Origin: JARRNE01 sp963824085
GTDB lineage: Bacteria; Pseudomonadota; Gammaproteobacteria; Chromatiales; Chromatiaceae
Assembly (NCBI GenBank): GCA_963824085.1
Contig: CAWGNT010000011.1
Coordinates: 1-64,000 of the forward strand
Direction: 5' to 3'
DNA length: 64,000 bases
This document shows positions 16,929 to 25,894 of the stretch, in pieces; the stretch's first letter is position 1, and every line of letters begins with the position of its first letter. The notes under the pieces were generated by a model. The model saw only the letters and a list, made by a program, of their open reading frames with translations, was not told where the DNA came from and searched no databases. The translations under genes and the position numbers were made by a program.

Positions 16929-18557
16929 TCACGGCACAGCGGACGCGGCCCGCGTCCGTTCACGGACGATGTCTGGCAAGGGTGGGATGGCGCCAGTCTG
17001 GTGGATGCGGTCGTTGAGGTAGTGCCAGAACGAGATGCCGAGCTTGCGGCAGGTCTTCTTGAGACTGGCAAAGGTGTCGCGGCAGCGGCGGCCCAGGTCG
17101 CTGCGGGTCCCGCCGCTGATCTTGCGCCATTTGACATAGTCGCGGATGTCGTTCTCGCTGCCGTTAGTATGCAGCGGGATGTCCGGGCGCAGCAGGACCA
17201 GGAGCAGCTCGCGCTGATGGCGATAGAGCCGCTGCAGGGTCGCATTGAGGGTGGCAAAGGCGGTCTTTTGCGTGAAAATCGCCTCAAAGCGTGTCTGCAG
17301 CGACGCCACCGCCGCCGGGTCGGGGGCGCGCTGGTAGGCTTTGAGGTCGGCGTAGAGCGCCCACAGCTCGCCGCGCACCCGTTCCAAATCCTGGCGATGG
17401 CGCTCATTGAGCGGGATGAGCTTGTGAATCAGCCGTTCGGCGTGCACCCAGCACAAGGCGTGGAGCAGGATCGCAAATTGCCCCGCCCCGTCGCTGACGA
17501 TGACCAGCTCGCGTGAGAACCCGTTGGCCAGCAGCCCACCGAGCAACGCCCCCTCGGTGGCGATGCGCCGATGCCGCTGCTGGGTGATCGTGAGCGCATC
17601 GAGGTGCTTGTCCCACTCCTCGGTCGCGGGGAGCACCCGCATGGGCGAGGCCATCAGCGCCTGGCGCATGGCCTCAGGGAGACCCTGCGTGCGCCAGTAG
17701 CTGAACGTCTCCTCAGTGAGGGCGTAGACGGGCGTGCCGGCCTGCAGGAGCTGAAGAAAATTGATCCGGCTCTTGCGCTCGGTGCTGGCAAACCAGGCGA
17801 AGAAGTCATTGCCAATCTGCGTGACGTAGCCGTTGCGACCTTGATGGCGCGCCCCCGAGTCATCGACCGTGATGAAGGAGCTGACCTCCAGGCCGACCTC
17901 CAACAGCTGATCCTTTTCGGCCACGAACGCCTGCGTGTGCCCGCTGAGCAGGGCATCGAGCTGCCCCGCCGAGATGTCGATGCCCCACTCGCGCAGCTGC
18001 TCGCCCAAGAGCGGCTGGGTGACGTGGCAGTGATGGTGCTGGTAGAGCACATACGCCCGCAAGCCCGGACCAAAGTGACCGCCATGCAGCGTTGCCGGCA
18101 GCTCCCCGCACCGCCACTGCCCCTGCGGGGTCTGCCAGACCTCCAGTCGATAGCGGATGTTGTGGGGCTGGATCTTCAGCTCCTGCACGACGAAGTCACG
18201 ATAGCCCTTGAAGCGCGAGCCCGCGGGCAGCGGCTCCCTGGGCGCGATCGGACACTCCTCGTGGATCGTCAGCTGCGCTGTCTTGTGTCGTTTGGCCGAG
18301 CCCGGCCGTTTGCCCTTTCCCTTGCCCGCGGCGTCGTCCGGCGTGTCGCCATCGCGCTTGCCCTCCATCCCGCTGGGCTTGAATTGCGGCTTTGCCTTCT
18401 CGCCCTTGAGCACCGCGATCTCATCGCGCAGCTGCTGGATGGTTTCGGCCTGCCGCTGGTTATCCTCGGCCAGCGTCTCGATCAGCACCACCAACTGCTC
18501 CACCAGCGCGGTGCGCTCCGCGTCGGGAATGTCCGGTAGGTGAATCGGGGTGGGCAT
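16929..18557 (-). CDS. IS66-family transposase (TnpC type)
   Basis: This 542-residue transposase has an N-terminal leucine-rich coiled coil (LVEQLVVLIETLAEDNQRQAETI...LKGEKAKPQFKPS), a zinc-binding region, and the IS66 catalytic domain (SSFITVDDSGAR, VSDGAGQF, HALCWVHAERLIHKL and HTNGSENDIRDYVKWRK). The accessory genes tnpA and tnpB are absent on either side, so this is either an IS66 relative needing only TnpC or a non-autonomous remnant. The ATG at 18557 is preferred over an upstream TTG. Confidence 0.88.
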   Translation of the reverse strand: MPTPIHLPDIPDAERTALVEQLVVLIETLAEDNQRQAETIQQLRDEIAVLKGEKAKPQFKPSGMEGKRDGDTPDDAAGKGKGKRPGSAKRHKTAQLTIHEECPIAPREPLPAGSRFKGYRDFVVQELKIQPHNIRYRLEVWQTPQGQWRCGELPATLHGGHFGPGLRAYVLYQHHHCHVTQPLLGEQLREWGIDISAGQLDALLSGHTQAFVAEKDQLLEVGLEVSSFITVDDSGARHQGRNGYVTQIGNDFFAWFASTERKSRINFLQLLQAGTPVYALTEETFSYWRTQGLPEAMRQALMASPMRVLPATEEWDKHLDALTITQQRHRRIATEGALLGGLLANGFSRELVIVSDGAGQFAILLHALCWVHAERLIHKLIPLNERHRQDLERVRGELWALYADLKAYQRAPDPAAVASLQTRFEAIFTQKTAFATLNATLQRLYRHQRELLLVLLRPDIPLHTNGSENDIRDYVKWRKISGGTRSDLGRRCRDTFASLKKTCRKLGISFWHYLNDRIHQTGAIPPLPDIVRERTRAASAVP

Positions 18558-18626
18558 GGCCGGGCAATCAGTCGATGTCAATCTTGGCGCGATACTTTAA
18601 CTCACATCGCCACCTGATTGATATAG

Positions 18627-19232
18627 TTGCCATGCCTTATTGAGAAGTTACGATCGAACCGCATCCGCGCTATCGTCGCATTTGGCTTCGTCGCTTCGCT
18701 TGGTATCGCCGTGGCCAGTGCCAAGAACGGCCCGCCCGTACGCACGCCATCAGAGGTGGACGCATCACGGATCCAGGCAGGACTCAATTACGCGAAGAGC
18801 CAAGGGATCGCGCTCGACCTCAGTGGGAAGAACCGCGCGCTTGTCGGTCTTGGCAGCTACCTCGTCAATGCCGTCGGCGGCTGCAACGACTGCCACACCG
18901 AGCCGCCCTATACGGAAGATCCGTACGCGTCCCTAGGCGCACCTAAGCAGATCAACCTGGACTGCTACCTTGCGGGCGGCATGGAGTTCGGCCCCTTCGT
19001 GTCGCGCGACACCACCCCATGGGAGGACGGGAAGCCCGCGGGGTTGACGTTCGAGGCGTTCCTGCACGTGATGCGCACGGGCGAGGATCCAGACAGCCCC
19101 GGGAACGTATTGCAGGTGATGCCGTGGCCGGTCTACCAGTCGATGACCGACCGTGACCTCCTTGCCATGTACACATACCTGAGTGCCATTCCGGCGATCG
19201 ATGCCAACACGTGCGGAATAGCCAGCGAGTAA
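18627..19232 (+). CDS. c-type cytochrome, monohaem, exported
   Basis: This 201-residue protein starts with a basic region and hydrophobic helix (IRAIVAFGFVASLGIAVASA), a signal peptide, so it should be periplasmic. One haem site, CNDCH, is at residues 86-90. A methionine in LQVMPWPVYQ is a candidate axial ligand. It would carry single electrons; the partner is unknown. The start is uncertain because the gene opens with TTG only about 70 bp from the IS66 gene, so its promoter and true start may have been displaced. Confidence 0.8.
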   Translation: MPCLIEKLRSNRIRAIVAFGFVASLGIAVASAKNGPPVRTPSEVDASRIQAGLNYAKSQGIALDLSGKNRALVGLGSYLVNAVGGCNDCHTEPPYTEDPYASLGAPKQINLDCYLAGGMEFGPFVSRDTTPWEDGKPAGLTFEAFLHVMRTGEDPDSPGNVLQVMPWPVYQSMTDRDLLAMYTYLSAIPAIDANTCGIASE

Positions 19233-19263
19233 GCGCGACGGCGCGCATAGAACATTTCCCCAT

Positions 19264-19291
19264 GCCCGGTCGCCCCGCCGGGCTTTCTTTT
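19264..19291 (+). terminator. Terminator-like hairpin after cytochrome gene
   Basis: GCCCGG pairs with CCGGGC, followed by TTTCTTTT. It lies 31 bp after the cytochrome stop and is a good candidate for its transcription terminator. Confidence 0.75.
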
Positions 19292-19472
19292 GCGCGGCGT
19301 TCTGTAACTACGAATATCCGTAATTCCGGAGCTTCGTATCTCCGGGCTGCAGGGTAGGGCGGCTGTGTTGCAAGTGATTCGCATTGGCGATACGCTCCCG
19401 ATCGAGCTGCGGCGGAGGCAGGGATGCTCGCGCCGCGGCTCACCACTCTCAAATCTTCTCCTTCCAGTTACG

Positions 19473-19499
19473 CCCGGCACCCCCTGCCGGGATTCTTTT
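19473..19499 (+). terminator. Terminator-like hairpin
   Basis: CCCGGCA pairs with TGCCGGG and is followed by ATTCTTTT. No plus-strand gene directly precedes it, so it looks like a copy of the unit at 19264. Confidence 0.6.
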
Positions 19500-19831
19500 G
19501 CGCGTGGGTTCTGGAATACGGCGTTCTGTAAATACGCGTAGCCGCATTTCTGTGCTGGTCTACGTGCAGCCGTCGTCGAGCGATCGGAGTTCCGGAGGTT
19601 GGACGCGCGACCTCTCGCGCGTTAGTCACTCCACCTCCCGCGAGCTGGATGCCTGGTGGGGGTCTGACCTCCCGACTGATGTATGGCCGTGACCTCCCGA
19701 GTTTTGGATGGAGGGTCGGGTTTTTGGGGCGGGGTTGGGGTGTCGAATTATGTAGTTCGGGGATGACGGAGCTCCGAGACGGCCGGAAGCCCTGCTTCCC
19801 GCTGTTCCCTGAACGGATGCCCTCGATTGCG

Positions 19832-20089
19832 TTAGCCACCGATCTCGGCTTCTGCCGCGAGCCAGTCGTCGAGCTCATAGCCTGGGGCGAAGCCGCGGCG
19901 CTCCGCCTTGAAGTAGGCCGCTTCCCGGATGCGCCGCTCGCGCGCGTTCGCAGGCGCGTACATTGGATCGGCGTGGCCGCCGTGTCCCAGTACTGAGCCC
20001 CTCAGCCAAGTTGCCTCCGCCTCGGCGCGGAAAAACAGCTTCGAGCGCAACCCGGGACTCCAGTCGTCCTCTTCGCAGTCCCTCTTCAT
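19832..20089 (-). CDS. DUF2934 domain protein
   Basis: This 85-residue protein ends in the short DUF2934 motif (RERRIREAAYFKAERRGFAPGYELDDWLAAEAEI), usually found as a small stand-alone domain of unknown function. A GAGGAG site lies 8 bases before the ATG, which makes the start secure. It stands alone between non-coding stretches. Confidence 0.8.
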   Translation of the reverse strand: MKRDCEEDDWSPGLRSKLFFRAEAEATWLRGSVLGHGGHADPMYAPANARERRIREAAYFKAERRGFAPGYELDDWLAAEAEIGG

Positions 20090-20461
20090 AGTGCAACTCC
20101 TCGGTTGATCGAAGCGAGAAAGATTACTGACGCTTTGATGCGGATTCTGTGACGGCCCTCACGGATGAAGAAACGCTGGGGTGGTACGCAGGGGTTCCTT
20201 TGGGGCAGGGATGGACGGTTGTGGCGCGGGAAATGTAACCGTACGGGAGCCTGTATTTGCGGCGCTGCGATGGTACGGCGAAACAGGTCGTAACAAATCG
20301 TTACAACATTATGAAACAGTCACTTGCGCGTCTTCTGCGTGGTCAGTGACGATGGATCCTGTCCATTGACATACCCCGGCGTGCGCTGCTGTCCGCGGCG
20401 GCAAGGCGTGGGGGGTCACAGATGTGCTGCGCACGCAGCATCGTAGACAGGAGACACGACC
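20090..20461. other. Intergenic region
   Basis: No gene was recognised. It is more AT-rich than its surroundings (20270-20330) and could hold promoters for the small plus-strand frame at 20462 and the minus-strand DUF2934 gene. Confidence 0.4.
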
Positions 20462-20683
20462 ATGACATTTGACGCATTGACCATTGCCGGCATCTTGTCG
20501 GCCGCGCTCTCCGGCGGGTTTGTTCTTGCTACGGCGATGATCCAGTCCTCGATGTGGTCAGCCCACGCCCGGTCTTTGTCGGCTTCGCTTGCCAAAGGTA
20601 GGCACTTCAGGCGGCCAGCCGTAACCGAACTTAGCAGGGCACCGCGGCAAAGGTTCAGGCCAGCGACGGCGGAGCTCACTTAA
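20462..20683 (+). CDS. Small hypothetical membrane protein
   Basis: This 73-residue frame has a CAGGAG site 9 bases before its ATG and begins with one hydrophobic helix (ALTIAGILSAALSGGFVLATAMI). The second half is basic and less protein-like. The two-hairpin unit at 20688 follows the stop immediately and could terminate it. No family was recognised. Confidence 0.45.
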   Translation: MTFDALTIAGILSAALSGGFVLATAMIQSSMWSAHARSLSASLAKGRHFRRPAVTELSRAPRQRFRPATAELT

Positions 20684-20687
20684 AGCG

Positions 20688-20746
20688 TAAGACTCGCGGA
20701 CGCGAGCGGCGAGACGACCCCGCTTCGGCGGGGTCTTTCGTTGGGG
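20688..20746 (+). repeat. Two-hairpin terminator unit, copy 1
   Basis: The unit has a small stem (CTCGC-GGAC-GCGAG) followed by GACCCCGC-TTCG-GCGGGGTC and TTTCGTT. The same unit, with a different first loop (ACAC), is at 24720-24778. Conserved stems with a changed loop suggest that the RNA structure matters. Confidence 0.75.
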
Positions 20747-20897
20747 GGCTGACTTGAAGTGCTCCGCGGACTTCATGGGAGGGGAGGAGGGGATTATGAA
20801 GGAGCAGGGCAGTAAAGGTGCGGGTCGAGGCGCCAGACGCCGCCGAGGTCGAGAGCATCGGCCCGCGGTGACAGGCGGCGCCACCGCGCGCGTTGTG

Positions 20898-21284
20898 TCA
20901 GTCGTCGTCGTCATCCCAGTGATGACGGTGCCAGCGGTGCTCCTGCCATTCGTGCTCCCGCCACTCATGTTCACGCCAGCGGTGACCCCACCAGCCACGG
21001 CGGTCGCCATCGTAATAGACCACCGACGGTTCGCCGCGCCCCACGACGACGGGGGCCGGTCTCTCGACGACCACCGGTGGGGGCGCGTAGCGTTCGACCA
21101 CGACGGGCCCGGGTGCGGCGTAGACCGGGGCCGTGACGACACCGGAGCTGATGAGGCCGCCGACGACACCGCCGACAAGTCCGCCGAGCGCGGCGTCACC
21201 GGCGTCGTAGCCGTGGGCGAAGGCACCTACGGGGAGCGCGGACAGGGCCGCGCAGGTGCCGAGAGCGAGAATCCACTTTTTCAT
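20898..21284 (-). CDS. Exported glycine-zipper protein with His/Trp-rich tail
   Basis: This 128-residue protein has a signal peptide (MKKWILALGTCAALSALPVGAFA), a glycine zipper (GGLVGGVVGGLISSG) that can insert in membranes, a Pro/Val repeat region (VVVERPAPVVV), and a tail of Trp/His/Arg repeats (WREHEWREHEWQEHRWHRHH) ending in five Asp. The tail could bind metal; that is an inference. A GGAGGTGACGACC leader supports the ATG at 21284. Similar small proteins are common in the envelope, but none has an assigned function here. Confidence 0.8.
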   Translation of the reverse strand: MKKWILALGTCAALSALPVGAFAHGYDAGDAALGGLVGGVVGGLISSGVVTAPVYAAPGPVVVERYAPPPVVVERPAPVVVGRGEPSVVYYDGDRRGWWGHRWREHEWREHEWQEHRWHRHHWDDDDD

Positions 21285-21529
21285 GGTCGTCACCTCCTTA
21301 AGGATGTCAGGTGCTTCTCCGAATTCGTGTCTCTGCGAGCTTCTCGGCTTCAGGTTACTGCCCTCACGCTGAACGAACGGTGAACGCTCGATGACGGAAT
21401 GGTCACCTTGGCAGGCTGACGGTGGGTGCCTCGGCGGGCGAGCGAGGCAATTGGGAGGACGGCGGCACGGAACTACGGGAAAGCGTATATACGAGAAGCC
21501 CCGCGAGGGCGGGGCGGGAAGGAATGGGG

Positions 21530-21967
21530 TCACTGCGGCGGGCGACCGTCGATCCAACGAATGAGCGAGTAGAACTGCTTATCGGTCAGTTGGGAGCGGT
21601 CGATCACGGCGCCGGTGAGGTTGGCTCTAAGAAGGATCGCGTGAGTGAGGTCTGCGCCGGTGAAGTCGGCATCAGTGAGGTTGGCGTCAGCGAGGATGGC
21701 CTCAGACAAGCTGGCGCCGGTGAGGTTAGCTCCACGGAGGTTTGCCCACTGAAGATCGGCGTTGGAGAGGTGGGTGGTGAAGAGGCTGGCGCCGCGCAAG
21801 TTGGCGTTGGAGAGATTGGCGCAGGAAAGGTCGAGGCTAACGGAACCGACAGCGTTCAGCTTTTCTCGTAGGGCGTTGAACTTCACGACGTCTGATAGAA
21901 GGAGCGTGATCACCTTTTGTTTCCAAGCGGTAGCTTGATCAAAAAGTGCCTTGATGTCGGTGGACAT
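21530..21967 (-). CDS. Pentapeptide-repeat protein
   Basis: This 145-residue protein has a short helical N-terminus and about 14 pentapeptide repeats of the A(D/N)Lxx type from residue 45 to 128 (SNANLRGASLF...ANLTGASLSEAILADANL). These repeats fold as a right-handed quadrilateral beta-helix. Some relatives mimic DNA and protect gyrase, but most have no known role and no specific function can be assigned here. Confidence 0.85.
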   Translation of the reverse strand: MSTDIKALFDQATAWKQKVITLLLSDVVKFNALREKLNAVGSVSLDLSCANLSNANLRGASLFTTHLSNADLQWANLRGANLTGASLSEAILADANLTDADFTGADLTHAILLRANLTGAVIDRSQLTDKQFYSLIRWIDGRPPQ

Positions 21968-22145
21968 ACGGTTCTCCGCGGTACGTGCCTGCGACGGGAT
22001 GTCGTGGGCAGGGTTCTGCGGAGAAGGGTCTGGGGGTATGTAACCACAACGAATTGATTTGTCGAGCGTGCGGCGACGATGGGCGCCGCGGCGGGCGAGC
22101 GAGGCAGTAGGTGGGGGCGGTCGTATTTACGTAGTTACGGAAGTA

Positions 22146-22213
22146 CGGAAAGTCGTGGATACGGCAGTTGAGGAGGTGGCTTGACAGGGGGAGGGTGGTG
22201 TTGCGCGGTGTAT
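22146..22213 (+). repeat. Dispersed intergenic repeat R, copy 1
   Basis: About 68 bp containing GTGGATACGGCAGTTGAGG and GGTGGCTTGACAGG recur with about 85% identity at 24828-24895. Each copy precedes a small plus-strand gene (22248 and 25029). A TTGACA word inside may be a promoter -35 box, but no well-spaced -10 is evident. Confidence 0.7.
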
Positions 22214-22247
22214 GCTCTGGGGGTCGGTGTACTGGAGGAGAGGTGCG

Positions 22248-22526
22248 ATGCAGAAAGAAGATTTCGAGACCGTAAGCAACGAATCAGAGGATCTGTTGTG
22301 GGCGGCGCAGCCTGAGGAGCTGCAGGCGGGGATTCGCATCCTTGCGTGTCAGGTTTCCTACGCGAGACGCCACCAGGAATACCTTCCTCTCGAAGAGATT
22401 AAGGAGTGGCTCGAAGCGGGGCGGAAAGATCCAAGGAAACGGGAAATCGTCGCCGAAGGGATGGAACAGATCATCGAGGTGTTGACTGCTCTTGGCGTTG
22501 AGGTGGCGACGAAATCGGCGATCTAA
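22248..22526 (+). CDS. Hypothetical protein
   Basis: This 92-residue acidic, helical protein (MQKEDFETVSNESEDLLWAAQPEEL...EIIEVLTALGV) has no family that I recognise. The start at 22248 is supported by a GGAGGAGAGG site. The codon pattern and clear ribosome site make it a likely real gene. It is soluble, with no signal peptide or membrane segment. Confidence 0.65.
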   Translation: MQKEDFETVSNESEDLLWAAQPEELQAGIRILACQVSYARRHQEYLPLEEIKEWLEAGRKDPRKREIVAEGMEQIIEVLTALGVEVATKSAI

Positions 22527-22788
22527 TTTTCTTGGATTGCGGTGTGGGGTATGGGCCTACGGCTTGGCAGTAAGGGCGGGGCGCTGCAATTACATAGTTA
22601 CTGACCCCAAGAACGCGTCACTCTAGCCCAGGTTTAACATGGCCCCGTTGATATGGGGCCGTTTTGAGCCTGCGCTGGCCGATAAGCGGCTGATTCCTGT
22701 GTGCACGGTGCGGCGGGCGGCCAAAGTAGTGCCATAACATTCATTAGGGCCTATTGCCATCCGGTGGCGGGCGGTCTAGGTTCGAGGC

Positions 22789-24612
22789 ATGTACATCCGC
22801 CGCACCCAGACGCGCAACAGCGCCACCGGCGAGCGCTACTTCACCCATCGGCTGGTGCGCTCGCAGCGCGTCGGCGGGAAGGTGCGGCAAGTCACGGTGC
22901 TCAACCTGGGCCGGCACTTCGCCGTGGCGCAGGCCGACTGGCAGAAGCTCTGCGCGCGCCTGCAGGAGATCCTGAGCGGCCAGGAACCGCTGCTGGGCTA
23001 CGGCTCGCTGTTGCTCGAGCGCGAGGCGCAGCGCCTGGCGGCGCAGATTTTGGCGCGTGAGGGCGCCGCCGCACCAGCGCCGGCACCCCCCGATGGCGTT
23101 GCGCCCGTGGAGGTGCACAGCGTTGCGCTCGACTCCCTGACGCTGGCGCGCCCGCGCACGGTGGGGGTCGAGGCGGTGGGGCTGTGGGCGATGGCCCAAG
23201 TCGACTTCATTGCCTTGCTCGAGGGGCTGGGGCTGACCGGGCCGCAGCGCGCGGCGGTGCTGGGCGTCATCCTCGGGCGCATGGCCGCGCCGGCCTCGGA
23301 GCTGGCCACCCAGCGCTGGCTGTGCGAGCGCAGCGGCTTGGGTGAGCTGCTGGACGTCGACTTCGAGGCCATGAGCCTGATGCAGCTCTATCGCGCCAGC
23401 GACGCGCTGATGCGCCACCGTGAGGCGATTGAAGAGGCGCTGTTCGCGCGCGTGAGCGAGCTGTTCGGGCTCGATTGGACGGTCACCCTCTACGACCTGA
23501 CCAACACCTATTTCGAGGGTGAAGCGCCCATCAACCCCAAGGCCAAACGCGGCCACTCCAAGGAGAAGCGCCGCGACTGTCCGCTGCTCACCCTGGGCCT
23601 GGTCTTGGATGGCAGCGGCTTCGTGCGCCGCTCGCAGGTCTTTGACGGCAACGTGGTCGAAGGCACCACGCTGGAGGCGATGCTCCAGGGCTTGGGCGCC
23701 CGGCTCGGGGCCTTGGTCGTCATGGACCGTGGGATCGCCACGGCAGAGAACGTGGCCTGGCTGCGCGCGCGCGGCTACCGCTATCTAGTCGTCAGCCGCG
23801 AGCGCCACCGCCAGTTCGATCCGGCCCAAGCAAGCGATCTGCTCACCGCGGGCGGCGAGCGTGTCTCGGTGCAACAGGTGGAGGACAGCGAGGGCGAGGA
23901 AGTGCGTCTGTACTGTTACTCCGAGCAGCGCGCGCGTAAGGAAGAGGGCATCGCCGCGCGCTTTGCCGAGCGCTTCGAGGCCGGGCTGCAAGCCTTGGCC
24001 GATGGGCTCAGTCGTCCCCGCACGACCAAGAAGATCGATAAGCTCTGGGAGCGCATCGGCCGCCTGAAGGCCAAGAGCCATGGCGCCGGGCAGCACTATC
24101 ACATCGAGATCGTCCCGGATGCCAGTGGCGAGAAGGCGCAAGCGATCCGTTGGGAGCGTCGCCCGCTCGACGGCAGCCGCGACACCCATCCCGGCGTCTA
24201 TTGCCTGCGCACCAACGAGCTGAGTTGGGACGCCGAGCAGCTGTGGCGGACCTACATGATGCTCACCGACCTCGAGGCCGTGTTTCGCTCCTTCAAGTCG
24301 GAGTTGGGCCTGCGCCCGATCTTCCATCACAAAGAAGAACGCGCTGACGGCCACCTCTTTCTCACTGTCCTGGCGTATCAGTTCGTCCAGCTGATCCGTC
24401 GGCGCCTGCATGAGCAGGGCATGAACGACAGCTGGGTGAGCCTGCGCGAGACGCTTAACGGCCAAGTGCGCGTCACCGCGACCTTCCGCCGTCCGGACGG
24501 GCGCGCCTTGCACGTGCGCAAGGCCACCCAGGCCGAGCCGGGCCAGCGTCAGATCTACCAGGCCCTCGGCGTCAATCCCAGCCCGGGAGGTGTCAGCAAG
24601 ATGATCGTCTGA
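22789..24612 (+). CDS. IS1634-family transposase
   Basis: This 607-residue DDE transposase belongs to the IS1634 branch of the IS4 superfamily. Motifs include the N-terminal GGKVRQVTVLNLGRHF, LYDLTNTYFEG (first D), VVMDRGIATAENV (second D), and the C-terminal DLEAVFRSFKSELGLRPIFH (E with Y/R-E-K pattern). A GTGCCAT word near 22730 and again inverted near 24640 may be in the IS ends. The gene appears intact. Confidence 0.88.
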   Translation: MYIRRTQTRNSATGERYFTHRLVRSQRVGGKVRQVTVLNLGRHFAVAQADWQKLCARLQEILSGQEPLLGYGSLLLEREAQRLAAQILAREGAAAPAPAPPDGVAPVEVHSVALDSLTLARPRTVGVEAVGLWAMAQVDFIALLEGLGLTGPQRAAVLGVILGRMAAPASELATQRWLCERSGLGELLDVDFEAMSLMQLYRASDALMRHREAIEEALFARVSELFGLDWTVTLYDLTNTYFEGEAPINPKAKRGHSKEKRRDCPLLTLGLVLDGSGFVRRSQVFDGNVVEGTTLEAMLQGLGARLGALVVMDRGIATAENVAWLRARGYRYLVVSRERHRQFDPAQASDLLTAGGERVSVQQVEDSEGEEVRLYCYSEQRARKEEGIAARFAERFEAGLQALADGLSRPRTTKKIDKLWERIGRLKAKSHGAGQHYHIEIVPDASGEKAQAIRWERRPLDGSRDTHPGVYCLRTNELSWDAEQLWRTYMMLTDLEAVFRSFKSELGLRPIFHHKEERADGHLFLTVLAYQFVQLIRRRLHEQGMNDSWVSLRETLNGQVRVTATFRRPDGRALHVRKATQAEPGQRQIYQALGVNPSPGGVSKMIV

Positions 24613-24719
24613 GCCACCCCACATTCCAAGAATGGCACGTTTGTAGTGCCACTCGCCAATGTCGGCCCCTGCAAGTGGCTGACTCGGAAAGGATTGACAA
24701 CCAACCTGTTAAACTTGGG

Positions 24720-24778
24720 GTAAGACTCGCACACGCGAGCGGCGAGACGACCCCGCTTCGGCGGGGTCTTTCGTTGGG
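24720..24778 (+). repeat. Two-hairpin terminator unit, copy 2
   Basis: The same unit as at 20688-20746: CTCGC-ACAC-GCGAG, then GACCCCGC-TTCG-GCGGGGTC and TTTCGTT. It lies about 110 bp after the IS1634 transposase, just past the putative IS end. Confidence 0.75.
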
Positions 24779-24827
24779 GGCAGGGGAGGAGTGGATCAGT
24801 AGGTTGGGGGCTTGAATTACGTAATTC

Positions 24828-24895
24828 GGGAAGGCGTGGATACGACAGTTGAGGGGGTGGCTTGACAGGTGGAGGGAGGTGTTGCGGGGTGATGT
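24828..24895 (+). repeat. Dispersed intergenic repeat R, copy 2
   Basis: This is about 85% identical to 22146-22213. It contains GCGTGGATACGACAGTTGAGG and GGTGGCTTGACAGG and lies 133 bp upstream of the yebG-like gene. Confidence 0.7.
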
Positions 24896-25028
24896 GCGGT
24901 ACCGGGAACGATAGGCCGAACCAGGGGCCACTCTAGCAGTCCAGCGCCGCTCCAGATGTCCGCGCACCAGGCCATTATACTGCTCCGCCAGCTGCGGTGC
25001 GGACGCGAAATGTGGGTGCCCACAGACC

Positions 25029-25346
25029 ATGATAGAGATCGAATACATCGTCAAAGACAGCAAGGGAGTTGAGCGCTTGCGCACAACTGACAAGAAGGAG
25101 GCAGACGCCTACGACCGCATCCTGGAGAACGCGGAGCGACTGGCAGAGCGGCTGCGCGCGGATCAGGTGCTACCGACGCTGCCCGCGGCCGACCTCGAGG
25201 AGCTGACCATCTATCTCGCCCGCAACGCCCGTGACGTCGAGCGCATTCTAAAGGGCAAGGTGCCTGTGCCGGAGACGCCCGCAGTAGAGGCATCCTTATC
25301 TCCCAAGAAGGACAAGGTGGCGCCGCTCAAGGCGACCGGCAGTTGA
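25029..25346 (+). CDS. yebG: YebG-family protein
   Basis: This 105-residue protein matches the YebG family: an N-terminal strand pair (IEIEYIVKDSKGVERL), the conserved TTDKKEADAYDRILENAERLAERL, and LARNARDVERILKGK. YebG in Escherichia coli is induced by DNA damage through LexA; its biochemical role is not established. I see no canonical LexA box upstream here, so SOS control is not supported by sequence. The Pro/Lys-rich tail is variable. Confidence 0.8.
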   Translation: MIEIEYIVKDSKGVERLRTTDKKEADAYDRILENAERLAERLRADQVLPTLPAADLEELTIYLARNARDVERILKGKVPVPETPAVEASLSPKKDKVAPLKATGS

Positions 25347-25682
25347 GAGGACGACTTGACGGGGGGAGGGGGGGGTGGAGCGTCCAGGTCGGTGCTACCC
25401 CGCCGCTGTGCTGGTGGAACCAGCCATCGCTTGCTTTGGACGCGTGTCAGCGGGTGATTTTAGAGATGCCCTTGCCGGAATTCCAGACTGAGCGGCCGCA
25501 CTAGCGCACCAGCGACGAAGGCGGAGCGGCAGCTGAGGAAGTGGCGTCCCGCTTCAAGGAATGGCACAGATGCTGCCGTGTTACTCCTGACGCACGGCCC
25601 TTTGCGCAGTGGGCCGCAAAGGCGTTTTCCCATCTACTCGTTCGGTTCTCAGATCCCGGCAGACGTAGGGGAGGTGCACTGT
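25347..25682. other. Intergenic region with a hairpin
   Basis: No gene was recognised. It starts with a partial match to repeat R (GACTTGACGGGGGGAGG near 25354) and contains the hairpin at 25599-25622. Confidence 0.4.
25599..25627 (+). terminator. Terminator-like hairpin
   Basis: CCTTTGCG pairs with CGCAAAGG across an 8-base loop, followed by CGTTTT. It could end a transcript from yebG or be part of the leader of the small gene at 25683. Confidence 0.55.
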
Positions 25683-25850
25683 ATGGAGACTGCAATGCTG
25701 ACTGAGCTCGGACTCTTTGCCGTCGTTGTTCTGCTTGTGGGCGCCGTCTACCAGCTCCAGCGCAGAGCTGAGCGCCGGGAGCGCCGCCTGGCGTTGCGTA
25801 GCAAGATGCTCGCCGCACTCGACCGACGGCTACAAGAGGCGAGCCAGTGA
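25683..25850 (+). CDS. Small membrane-anchored protein
   Basis: This 55-residue protein has one membrane helix (LTELGLFAVVVLLVGAVYQL) and a strongly basic C-terminal helix (QRRAERRERRLALRSKML). A GGGGAGGTG ribosome site precedes the ATG at 25683. A positive-inside single-span topology is expected. No family was recognised. Confidence 0.55.
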   Translation: METAMLTELGLFAVVVLLVGAVYQLQRRAERRERRLALRSKMLAALDRRLQEASQ

Positions 25851-25894
25851 CCCTCGTCAATTTCCTACTGCGCTGCTCGCTCTTGGGTTAGTGA

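Larger units (their letters stand above)
19233..19831. other. Non-coding stretch with two terminator-like hairpins
   Basis: No convincing gene is present. It contains the hairpins at 19264-19291 and 19473-19499, each followed by a GTTCTG-TAA-TACG-like segment also seen at 16765. This suggests duplicated intergenic units. Confidence 0.5.

Noticed and set aside
24960..25028. LexA box upstream of the yebG-like gene
   Set aside because: The only candidate (ATACTGCTCCGCCAGCTG) lacks the CTGT-N8-ACAG spacing, so SOS regulation is not claimed.
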